Shown piece after piece: positions 55,656 to 64,000 of a stretch of 64,000 nt of DNA (position 1 is its first letter; every line of letters starts with the position of its first letter). A program made the position numbers and the translations under genes. Below the pieces are notes generated by a model, which saw only the letters and a program-made list of their open reading frames with translations, had not been told where the DNA came from and did no database searches. The stretch comes from Micromonospora_J zhanjiangensis (GTDB lineage Bacteria > Actinomycetota > Actinomycetes > Mycobacteriales > Micromonosporaceae): NCBI RefSeq assembly GCF_042650605.1, contig NZ_JBHSBN010000009.1, positions 160,526-224,525 on the forward strand. Reading direction: 5' to 3'.

Positions 55656-58210
55656 GAGAGGTCTCCCGAGGTCTCGGCGAGGCGTTCGAGCAGGGCGTCG
55701 ACGTCGTCCCCGGAGAGGTCGTCCATCGTGGCCAGAAGACGTTCGACGGCGCGCGGGTCGTCGAGATCGGGCAGACCCGGGCCGGGCTCGGCGGAGCCGG
55801 TCTCACCGACACGGCGGCTGAGATCCGCGGCGAGGTCGTCGATGTTGTCGCCGCGCAGCAGTTGCACCACCTTGATCTCGGTGTGCAGGTCCGCCTCGAG
55901 CCGGCGTTGCAGTTCCAGGCCCATGATCGAGTCGACGCCGAGGTGGTTGAGCGACCGGGTGGTGTCGACCCGGCCGGCCGGAATTCGCAGAACCCGCGCG
56001 ACCGCGGTCCGTACCAGCTCGGTGACGGCCACGATCCGGTCGGCGGCGTCCATGGCGGCGAGCGCCGCCAGGGCGGAGGGGTCGCCGGCCGCACCGGTGG
56101 CGGTGTTCTCCTGCCGGGCGAGTTCGGCGAGCACGTCGGCGGTGACCGGCTGCAGCACCAGACGGCCGGCCTCGGCCAGGACCCGGCCGTCCTCGGCGAG
56201 CACCATGGCGGGGCGGGCCGGCAGGCCGTCGTCGCGGGTCTCCGGACGGCCCAGGTGCAGCCAGCGGGCCGGGATCCGCTCGGTGTCGCGGGGAGCGTAC
56301 AGGGCGGCGCACTCGAACGGCAGGAACACCTGGTGCGGGCCGGCGGCGGCGAGGACCGCGCCGTGCAGCATCAGGTCCACCAGCGAGCGGGCGGTGCCGG
56401 CGGGCGCCGGGCGCAGGTCGATCAGCAGCTCACCGTGCGGGCCGTCGGCGATCCGGGCGGCCGGCCGCGAGCGCGAGGTCAGACCCAGGGCGACCAGATG
56501 GCCGTACGCCGTGTCGGCCGACCGGTCCGGCCCGCAGCGTGCCCGCAGCGCCGCGACGTCCATCCGGTCACAGCCGTCGGTCGCGTCGTCGAGCCGGGCG
56601 GTGGCCTGTGTCGTCCAGGTGCCGGCCGAGCCGAGCCGTACGTCGACGGTCTTCTCACCGGTCGGGACGGCCACGTAGCTCTCGTCGGGCGCGGTCAGCC
56701 GGGCGCCGACCTCCAGCCGCACGGTGATCCGGCGGGAGTCGCCGGCCGGCACGAGCGCACCGAGCGCGGTGTGCGCGGCCAGCGCGAACGACGCCAGCGG
56801 CGTGCCCTGCCAGGCCAGCCGGCCGGGTTCGGCCCGGCGCGCCGGCGCCGCCCGCCACAGTCGCAGCCCGGACGTGGGCCCGGCCGGGGCGGGGCGGGCC
56901 GCGGCCGGCGGGTCCAGTGTCACGGCCCGTCGGCCGGGCACCGCCAGGGCGGAGAAGTCGAGTGCGTGGCCCGCCTCGTAGAGACGGGCCGCGGTGGTCA
57001 GCAGGTCGGCCCGTTCGTCGCCGTCGCGACGCAGCGTCGGCACGACGAGCGAGGCGGCGGCCGGCCCGGCGGAGCGGGCCAGGCAGTCGATCAGGGAGGG
57101 GGTGAGCGTGGGGTGCGGGCCGACCTCGACGAAGGTGCGGTAACCGCGGGCCGCGAGCTCGTCGACGGCCTGCCGGAACATCACCGGCCGGGCCACGTTC
57201 AGGGCCCAGTAGGCGGCGTCCAGCTCGGTCGCCGATACCTCGGTGCCGGTGACGGTGGAGACGAACAGCGCACCGATCGCCCGCGGGTGCAGGAAGTCCG
57301 CCTGCCGGCCCAGCTCGGCGGCGGTGGCGTCCATCCGGCTGCTGTGGAAGGCGATGTCGCCGGGCAGCATCCGGGCGAAGTGTTCCTCGGCGGACAGTTG
57401 CCGTACCAGCTCGGTGACGGTCTGCTCGCCGCCGGCGACGAGGGTCGAGGCGGGGCCGTTCCAGCCGGCGATCTCGGCGTCGCCACCGGCCGCGACGATC
57501 CGGTCGGCGGCCTCGTCGGCGGGGACACCGAGCAGCGCGGTACGCCCGGTTCCGTCGGCCGAGCGCATCAGCGCTCCGCGCAGGCCGGCCAGGCGCAGGG
57601 CGTCAGCGAGCGGCAGCGCTCCGGCGGCGGCCGCGGCGGCGATCTCACCGAGGCTGTGCCCCACGTACGCGCCGGCGTTCAGCCCCCAGTGGGCCAGCTG
57701 CCGGGCGACCGCGACCTGCAGGGCGACCAGGACCGGCTGCAGCACGGCGGGGTCGTTGATCCGGCCGTCCGGCGACAGGGCGGCCAGCACCTCCAGCAGG
57801 GACCAGCCGCTGATGGCGCGCAGCAGGTCGTCGCATTCGTCGAGGAGGTCGCGGGCCACCGGCTCGGAGGCGTACAGGCCCCGGCCCATTCCGGGCCATT
57901 GGTTGCCCTGCCCGGAGAAGACCAGCGCGACCGGTCCCGGTGTGCCGCTGTCGGCGGTGCTCTCGGAGGCCAGGCCGGCGAGCCATTCCCGGGCCTGCGG
58001 CACATCGGTGACCACCTGGGCCCGGCGCCGGCGGCCGTGTGGCCGCAGCGCTCCCGCGGTGTAGGCGAGGTCACCGAGGTCGGCGCCGCCCCGGTCGAGC
58101 AGCGCCCGGTAGTAGTCGGCCAGTTCCACCAGCGACCGTGGGTCGTCGCCGGAGACCGGCAGCAGCACAGCGGTGCCGTTGCCGGATCGTTCGCTGATTC
58201 CCCCGCGCAC
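55652..58210 (-). CDS. KS-less PKS protein: AT - pseudo-dehydratase - ACP
   Basis: 852 residues from GTG 58210 with a GGAAGGA site. Residues 1-70 are a linker-like remnant. AT (about 90-400) has GQGNQWPGMG and GHSLGEI (about 183); its specificity box reads IAFH rather than HAFH or YASH. Residues about 440-700 look like the double-hotdog DH fold, with LVDLMLHGAVLAA in the second hotdog, but the HxxxGxxxxP catalytic histidine motif of the first is missing. ACP has LGVDSIMGLELQRRLE (about 756). No ketosynthase. It may be a loading didomain or half of a split module; the C1 domain of the next NRPS (GTGA overlap) would accept its acyl group. Confidence 0.88.
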
Positions 58211-58374
58211 GTGTCATTCCTTCCGTGGGCAGCAGCCGGACCGGGACGCCGTGGGCACGGCGGCCCGCGGCCCGGTGCTGTCGAGGTGTTTCACCGGCGC
58301 TCGGCCGGCATCGCGGCCGCCGAGCGGCGGCCGCCGTCACGCGTCGCGCCGGCCCGGTGGCCGGCGGACTGCTG

Positions 58375-58854
58375 TCAGGCGACGGCGCCCGTGGCGGCCG
58401 CCGCGTCCTCGGCGAGCTGGGCGTCGATCTGACGGCGGATCTCGGCGAGGGTCTGCTCCGGGTCCCACTCGCCCTTGGCCTCGATGGCCTTGCCGTCCTG
58501 GAAGCGGCACCAGCTGGTGTAACTCACCTTGAACCGCTTGCCGGTCGGCGCGAAGCCCATCATCGGGCCGACGTGCACCCCGGCCATCGTCCACGCCAGG
58601 TGGACGGTGTCGTCCTCCCAGCGCACGACGGTCGCGGTGTACACCGGCTGCAGCTTCTCCCGCAGCTCGGTGATGCCGGCCCGGATGCCCTCGAGGTCGT
58701 CACCGGTGGCGTCGAGCTTCAGCGCCGACTCGTCGGTGTGCGTGATGAAGTCCGGGTGGATGAACTCACCCAGGCGGTCGATGTTCCCCTTGTTGAGCAC
58801 TTCCTCGACGTAGACCGCGAGCACTTTCTCGCAGACGGAACGGTCTTCCCCCAT
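58375..58854 (-). CDS. SnoaL-like (NTF2-fold) protein, first gene of the minus operon
   Basis: 159 residues from ATG 58854 with a GAGGTGG site. Opening VLAVYVEEVLNKGNIDRLGEFIHPDFITHTD, then IRAGITELREKLQPVYTATVVRWEDDTVHLAWTMAGVHVG and GKRFKVSYTSWCRFQDGKAIEAKGEWD are typical of the SnoaL-like polyketide cyclase superfamily. Members act as cyclases, hydratases or isomerases. 164 nt separate it from the AT-ACP gene. It may cyclise or dehydrate the polyketide part; this is family-level inference. Confidence 0.88.
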   Translation of the reverse strand: MGEDRSVCEKVLAVYVEEVLNKGNIDRLGEFIHPDFITHTDESALKLDATGDDLEGIRAGITELREKLQPVYTATVVRWEDDTVHLAWTMAGVHVGPMMGFAPTGKRFKVSYTSWCRFQDGKAIEAKGEWDPEQTLAEIRRQIDAQLAEDAAAATGAVA

Positions 58855-59316
58855 GATTCCACCTCATCTAATTGAGAACGGTCGATTAACTGTTCACCCC
58901 GATTCAGGGGCGGCGCGATCGGCTGCCGGTTAGGTACCAAACCGGGCATGACCGCCTCATTGCGGCAGGTCCTGCACGTACTTCGCAGAACGAACACGAT
59001 ACTTGCGGTTTCAATTGTTTTTGCCGCCGGAATGCGGCGGCACCGCGAAGGAATTTGACATGGTTGGTCTAGCACGACGCACCGCCCTCATCAATGTGAT
59101 GAGCATCACATTGACCGGGCATACGGGCTAGCTGTCCTACGCCGTAGAGTCGGCGATCGACAAGTGCGGCGAAAGGTTCGGGGACCTTTACGCGGCGGCA
59201 GATGGACTGCAGCACTGCCACCAAACGGTGAATTCAGCCTTTCTGTTCCGGACCCGGCCTTCCATCGGCCATGGCGAAACCTTTGGCAAATGGTTTCGGG
59301 GACAGGAGCCAGTGCG
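58855..59316. promoter_or_regulatory. 462-nt divergent control region of the NRPS/PKS cluster
   Basis: No gene. Markedly AT-richer than the flanking synthase genes. It separates the SnoaL-like start (minus) from the KSQ-PKS start (plus) and so must hold promoters for both arms. It contains a CRP-type palindrome (59091-59114), a TTGACA at 59055-59060, a TTGACC at 59111-59116 abutting the palindrome, and AGGAG 8 nt before ATG 59317. Exact -10 elements are not clear. Confidence 0.6.
59091..59114. promoter_or_regulatory. 24-bp CRP/FNR-type palindrome in the cluster's divergent promoter
   Basis: Perfect 11-bp arms tcaatgtgatg and catcacattga separated by 2 nt. The core is TGTGA-N6-TCACA, the classical CRP consensus also used by actinobacterial Crp. 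It sits 203 nt before the PKS start and 237 nt before the SnoaL-like start, overlapping a TTGACC -35-like element. A site for a Crp-type activator or repressor is likely. Confidence 0.6.
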
Positions 59317-62300
59317 ATGAATGGTGACCACGATTCCGCGGTGGCGGTAGTCGGCCTTGCCTGCCGACTCCCCCAGGCACCGGACGTGCCGGCGCTGTGG
59401 GCCCTGCTCGAGGGCGGTGCCAGTGGCATTTCCGACTGGCCGGCCGACCGGTGGGCGCCCGCCGCACCGATCGATCCGGACCGTCTTCCGCCCACCCGCC
59501 GCGGCGGGTTCATCGCCGATCCGGCCGCCTTCGACGCGGCCTTCTTCGGCATCTCCCCACGCGAAGCCGACATGCTCGACCCCCAGCAGCGACTCGCTCT
59601 CGAGCTGGGCTGGGAGGCCCTGGAAAACGCCGGCGTCCGGCCCGCCACCCTGGCCGGCAGCCGCACCGGGGTCTACCTGGGCACGATGGCCGGCGACTAC
59701 GCGACAGTGGTGCACGACCAGGGGCCGGACGCCGTCACACCCCACACCGTGGCCGGTCTGACCAGGGGGATCATCGCCAACCGGCTGTCCTACACGCTCG
59801 GCCTGCGGGGCCCCAGCCTGACCGTCGACTCGGCCCAGTCGTCGTCTCTGGTCGCCGTGCACCTGGCCGTCGAGGGCCTGGCGCGCGGCGAGTGCGATCT
59901 CGCCCTGACCGGTGGGGTCAACCTGCTGCTCGCGCCAGAGAGCACCCTGGCCGCCGCCCGGTTCGGCGGCCTCTCACCGGACGGCGAGTGCTACACCTTC
60001 GACGCCCGCGCCAACGGGTACGTGCGCGGCGAGGGCGGCGTCATGATGATGCTCAAGCCGCTGGAACGCGCGCTCTCCGACGGCGACCGGATCTACTCGG
60101 TAATTTGGGGTAGCGCGGTCAACAATGACGGCTCGACCGACGGCCTCACCATCCCTGACCAGACAGCTCAAGAGGATGTCATCCGCGCGGCGTGGAAGCG
60201 CGCCGAAATCGACCCGGGTCAGGTTGGTTACGTCGAGACGCACGGCACGGGAACAAAAGTTGGTGATCCGATTGAAGCTGCCGCTCTGGGCGCCACATAC
60301 GGCCGCCATCGCCCGCCCGCCGAGCCCCTTCTGATCGGCTCGATAAAGACGAATATTGGACACCTCGAGGGTGCCGCGGGCATCGCCGGGCTATTGAAAG
60401 CGGTTCTGAGTGTGCAACACTCAACGCTGCCGGCCCAGCTGAACTTCGCGCACCCAAATCCGTCGATTCCGTTTAGCGAATATAACGTTTTGGTTAACAC
60501 GGAGAGGTTTCTCTGGCCACCGGAACGGGGACCACTGATTGCCGGTGTCAGTTCCTTCGGCATGGGCGGCACCAACTGCCATGTAATCATTTCCGGCCTG
60601 CCCGCCCAGATGGCGGGATCGAACTCATCGGTAACTTCGTCCGCCGGTCCGTTCCCGTTGCCGATTTCCGGGCGGGGCACGGACGCCCTCCGCGCACAGT
60701 CCGGGCAGCTCAGCCGCCTTTGGGCCGACCGTCCCGGCATCGACCGCCGGGACGTCGCCCACGCGCTGGCCACCACGCGCACCGCGTTCGAGGACCGCGC
60801 CGTCGTCCTCGGTGACGGCGACCCTCGTGCCGCGTTGACCGCGCTCGCTGAGGGCCGCCGGTCCGCCGATGTCGTGACCGGCCGCGTGCTGACCGGAAAC
60901 GGGCCACGCGTGGCGTTCCTCTTCACCGGGCAGGGCAGCCAGCAGCACCGGATGGGCGCGGATCTGCACGCCCGTTTCCCGGTGTTCGCCGCCGCGCTGG
61001 ACGAGGCGTGTGCCGGGTTCGACGCCGAATTCGGGGTCGCGCTGCGCGACATCATGTTCGCCGCCGACGACTCCCGGCTGCACGAGACCTTGTTCACCCA
61101 GGCCGCGCTCTTCTCCTTCGAGGTGGCCATGGCCCGGCTGCTGGAGTCGTGGGGCGTACGGCCCGGAATCCTGGCCGGCCACTCGATCGGCGAGATCGCC
61201 GCGGCGCACGTCGCCGGAGTCTTCTCCCTGCCCGACGCCGTCCGGCTGGTCGCGGCCCGGGGCCGGCTCATGCAGGCACTACCCACCGGCGGCGCCATGG
61301 TCGCGGTCGAGGCGTCCGCCGAGGACGTGCAGCCCTACCTGGCCGGACACGAGTCCGCGGTGAGCCTCGCCGCGGTCAACGGCCCCACCTCGGTCGTCCT
61401 CTCCGGCAGCCGGGACGCCGTCGACGAGGTGGTCCGGCTGCTCGACGGGCAGGGTCGGCGCACCCACCGGCTCCGGGTCAGCCACGCCTTCCACTCGGCG
61501 CTGATGGATCCGATGCTCGACGCGTTCCGCGAGGTGGCCGAGAGCATCTCCTATGCCGCGCCGGAGCGCACCCTGATCTCGAACCTGACCGGTACGGTGG
61601 CCGACCCCGGCGAGATCCGCCGGCCCGGTTACTGGGTCCGGCACGTCCGGGAGACGGTGCGGTTCAGCGACGGTGTCGCCGCGATCGCCGCCGGCGGTGT
61701 GACCGACATGGTGGAGATCGGACCGGACGCCGCCCTGACCGCGATGGCCGCGGCCGTCCTGACCGACACCGGCATCGTCGTCGCCGCGGCCCGCCGCCGC
61801 GACCAGGACGAGATCCGCACCGTCGTGGCGGCGGCCGCCGGCCTCCACGTCCGGGGCACAGAGCTCGACTGGACCGCTCTCCTCGGCGGTCCCGGCCGCC
61901 GGATCGACCTTCCCACCTACGCCTTCCAGCGCAAACGCCACTGGGTACGGCCCGGGAGCGGAACCCGGCGCCCGGCACCCACCACCGGCGTACCGGCAGC
62001 CGACACCGGCCCGGCCGAATCGCCGGCCACCCGGCCGGGCACCCTCGGCCGGCCGGAACTGGCCCGGATCATCCGGGCGGCGGCCGCGCAGATCCTCGGC
62101 CACGACGATCCGGCTACTGTGGACCTGGACCGGAGCTTCAAGGATCTCGGCTTCGAGTCGCTGTCCGGTGTCGAACTGCGCAACCTCCTCGTCGCCGACA
62201 CCGGTGCCTCCCTCCCGGCCGGCCTCATCTACGACTACCCGACCCCGCAGCTGCTCCTGGACCACCTCACCGGCGCCGCCGCCACCCGCGCACGCACACC

Positions 62301-64000
62301 TGTGGCCGGCATGCCCGACGAGCCGATCGCGATCGTCGGCATGGCCTGCCGGCTACCCGGCGGCGTGTCCACCCCCGAACAGCTGTGGCAGATGCTCGCC
62401 GACGGCCGCGACGCCATCGGCGACTTCCCCACCAACCGCGGCTGGGACCTCGACACCCTCTACCACCCCGACCCCGAACACTTCGGCACCAGCTACACCC
62501 GCCACGGCGGCTTCCTGCACGACGCCGACCAGTTCGACCCCAACTTCTTCGGCATGAGCCCCCGCGAAGCCCTCGCCACCGACCCCCAGCAACGCCTCCT
62601 CCTGGAAACCAGCTGGGAAACCCTCGAACGCGCCGGCATCGACGCCACCGCCCTGCGCGGGTCCTCGACCGGGGTGTTCGTCGGGGCGACCGCCGCCGAC
62701 TACGGCCCGAGACTGGCCAACGCCGGGCCGGGCGTGGAGGGGTATCTGTTGACCGGGACGAGTGTCAGTGTGGCGTCGGGCCGGGTGGCGTACACCCTCG
62801 GTCTGGAGGGCCCGGCCGTCACCCTGGACACCGCCTGCTCGTCGTCGCTGGTCGCGATCCACCTCGCCGCCCAGTCGCTGCGCAGCGGAGAATGCGATCT
62901 CGCCCTGGCGGGCGGGGCGATGGTGATGGCCACCCCCGGCATGTTCCTGGAGTTCTCGCGGCAGCGGGGTCTGTCCGTCGACGGCCGGTGCAAGGCGTTC
63001 GCCGACGACGCCGACGGCACCGGCTGGGCCGAAGGCGCCGGCATGCTGCTGCTGGAGAAGCTGTCCGACGCCCAAGCCAACGGCCACCCGATCCTCGCCG
63101 TCATCCGCGGCACCGCGATCAACCAGGACGGCGCCTCCAACGGACTCACCGCACCCAACGGCCCCGCCCAACAACGCGTCATCCAGCAGGCGCTGGCCAA
63201 CGCGGGTCTGTCACCCGACGACATCGACGCCGTCGAGGCCCACGGCACCGGCACCCGACTCGGCGACCCCATCGAAGCCCAAGCACTGACGGATGCGTAC
63301 GGCACGGGCCGCCAGCGGCCGCTGTGGCTCGGCTCCCTCAAGTCGAACATCGGGCACACCCAAGCCGCCGCCGGAGTCGCCGGAGTCATCAAGATGACCC
63401 TCGCCCTGCAAAACCAGCAACTACCCCAAACCCTGCACGTCGACACGCCAACCAGCCACATCGACTGGAACGACAACGCTCTCGCGCTCCTGACCGAGCC
63501 CCAGCCCTGGCCGACCGGGTCCGTCAAACGCCGGGCGGGCATCTCGTCCTTCGGCATCAGCGGCACCAACGCCCACCTCATCCTCGAAGAAGCACCCACC
63601 ACACAACCGATCGACACCACCCCGGACTCCCAGGCCCTCACCCGCGGTGCCGTGCGACAGCGCCAAGTGCTGGCCTTCAGCGCCAAAACCGAGACAGCAC
63701 TACACGCCTACGCCCACAACCTCGCCAACTACCTACACCACAACAACGAAACCGGACTCGCCGGACAACTCGCCACCCGCACCACCTTCACCCACCGCGC
63801 CATCACCACCCCCACCGACCTACGCCACAACCAATACACCACCGGCACCACACGCGGAAAACTCGCCATCCTCTTCACCGGCCAAGGCGCCCAACACCCC
63901 AACATGCACCACATCACCCACCCCACCTTCACCCACCACCTCAACCAGATCCTCACCCACTTCAACCCCGAACTACGCACCGCCATGACCACCAACGACA
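59317..64000 (+). CDS. modular type I PKS: KSQ-AT-ACP loading module, then KS-(AT...) (3' end outside window)
   Basis: 1561 codons open to the right edge from ATG 59317. The loading ketosynthase has the active-site Cys replaced by Gln (DSAQSSS, Gln174) with HGTGT intact, the KSQ form that decarboxylates malonyl to start the chain. AT1 has GHSIGE (about 623) and HAFH (about 723), malonyl type. ACP Ser948 is in DLGFESLSG. Module 1 KS has Cys1174 (DTACSSS) and HGTGT (about 1309); the sequence ends at the beginning of its AT (LFTGQGAQ). The starter is thus acetyl. It is divergently transcribed from the NRPS operon and probably builds the acyl chain fed to it. Codon style shifts sharply within module 1. 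Confidence 0.94.
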   Translation, partial: MNGDHDSAVAVVGLACRLPQAPDVPALWALLEGGASGISDWPADRWAPAAPIDPDRLPPTRRGGFIADPAAFDAAFFGISPREADMLDPQQRLALELGWEALENAGVRPATLAGSRTGVYLGTMAGDYATVVHDQGPDAVTPHTVAGLTRGIIANRLSYTLGLRGPSLTVDSAQSSSLVAVHLAVEGLARGECDLALTGGVNLLLAPESTLAAARFGGLSPDGECYTFDARANGYVRGEGGVMMMLKPLERALSDGDRIYSVIWGSAVNNDGSTDGLTIPDQTAQEDVIRAAWKRAEIDPGQVGYVETHGTGTKVGDPIEAAALGATYGRHRPPAEPLLIGSIKTNIGHLEGAAGIAGLLKAVLSVQHSTLPAQLNFAHPNPSIPFSEYNVLVNTERFLWPPERGPLIAGVSSFGMGGTNCHVIISGLPAQMAGSNSSVTSSAGPFPLPISGRGTDALRAQSGQLSRLWADRPGIDRRDVAHALATTRTAFEDRAVVLGDGDPRAALTALAEGRRSADVVTGRVLTGNGPRVAFLFTGQGSQQHRMGADLHARFPVFAAALDEACAGFDAEFGVALRDIMFAADDSRLHETLFTQAALFSFEVAMARLLESWGVRPGILAGHSIGEIAAAHVAGVFSLPDAVRLVAARGRLMQALPTGGAMVAVEASAEDVQPYLAGHESAVSLAAVNGPTSVVLSGSRDAVDEVVRLLDGQGRRTHRLRVSHAFHSALMDPMLDAFREVAESISYAAPERTLISNLTGTVADPGEIRRPGYWVRHVRETVRFSDGVAAIAAGGVTDMVEIGPDAALTAMAAAVLTDTGIVVAAARRRDQDEIRTVVAAAAGLHVRGTELDWTALLGGPGRRIDLPTYAFQRKRHWVRPGSGTRRPAPTTGVPAADTGPAESPATRPGTLGRPELARIIRAAAAQILGHDDPATVDLDRSFKDLGFESLSGVELRNLLVADTGASLPAGLIYDYPTPQLLLDHLTGAAATRARTPVAGMPDEPIAIVGMACRLPGGVSTPEQLWQMLADGRDAIGDFPTNRGWDLDTLYHPDPEHFGTSYTRHGGFLHDADQFDPNFFGMSPREALATDPQQRLLLETSWETLERAGIDATALRGSSTGVFVGATAADYGPRLANAGPGVEGYLLTGTSVSVASGRVAYTLGLEGPAVTLDTACSSSLVAIHLAAQSLRSGECDLALAGGAMVMATPGMFLEFSRQRGLSVDGRCKAFADDADGTGWAEGAGMLLLEKLSDAQANGHPILAVIRGTAINQDGASNGLTAPNGPAQQRVIQQALANAGLSPDDIDAVEAHGTGTRLGDPIEAQALTDAYGTGRQRPLWLGSLKSNIGHTQAAAGVAGVIKMTLALQNQQLPQTLHVDTPTSHIDWNDNALALLTEPQPWPTGSVKRRAGISSFGISGTNAHLILEEAPTTQPIDTTPDSQALTRGAVRQRQVLAFSAKTETALHAYAHNLANYLHHNNETGLAGQLATRTTFTHRAITTPTDLRHNQYTTGTTRGKLAILFTGQGAQHPNMHHITHPTFTHHLNQILTHFNPELRTAMTTND

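Overview
High-GC actinomycete chromosome, most likely Micromonosporaceae (Micromonospora and relatives). The basis is codon use, frequent GTG starts with GTGA/ATGA overlaps, an XRE-DUF5753/DUF397 pair, a WhiB protein, and the F420 genes fbiC, fbiA and fbiB. The local order DUF3499 - metallopeptidase - whiB2 - ... - fbiA - fbiB - ... - manC matches the mycobacterial Rv3258c-Rv3264c neighbourhood as I remember it, with extra genes inserted here. No tRNA, rRNA, CRISPR array or transposase was seen.

Layout. 1-1.2 kb: two minus-strand genes (a CxxC zinc-ribbon protein running off the edge and a DivIVA-like protein). 1.5-2.6 kb: regulator pair. 2.7-5.0 kb: a coupled run of three short coiled-coil proteins, the last with a membrane anchor, then two 143-residue paralogs and the wreck of a third. 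5.1-8.1 kb: AT-richer accessory island with an Mrr-like nuclease, a HEPN-like protein and an unusual Ser/Thr kinase. 8.2-9.7 kb: three-gene minus operon (Uma2-type endonuclease, nucleotidyltransferase, small partner) behind an 18-bp palindrome. 9.8-15.2 kb: polyamine-type ABC transporter with two tandem binding-protein genes. 15.4-31 kb: conserved core (DUF3499, metallopeptidase, whiB2, DUF4331 export cassette, FbiC, a low-complexity membrane protein, FbiA, FbiB, a DUF5937 regulator, NUDIX, ManC, GT4, TIGR03089). 31-35.6 kb: acetoacetyl-CoA synthetase, thioesterase and two membrane paralogs. 35.7-37.2 kb: metallophosphoesterase plus phosphopantetheinyl transferase.

37.2-64 kb is a hybrid NRPS/PKS cluster that continues past the right edge. 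A tightly coupled minus operon (58.85 to 37.2 kb) reads: SnoaL-like protein, KS-less AT-pseudoDH-ACP, NRPS C-A-T-C-A-T, PKS KS-AT-T, methyltransferase, MbtH, cytosolic TAP-type hydrolase, PanD, a beta-rich small protein, and NRPS C-A(Thr)-MT-T-R. Divergent from it is a modular PKS with a KSQ loading module. The proposed product is a polyketide-peptide released by reduction as an aldehyde or alcohol. The adjacent phosphopantetheinyl transferase could arm the carrier domains, and PanD could supply beta-alanine. A CRP-type palindrome sits in the divergent control region.

The best candidates for undescribed biology are this cluster (a KS-less PKS protein, an A domain with odd core motifs, an embedded PanD) and the coiled-coil/143-residue cassette next to the nuclease-HEPN-kinase island.
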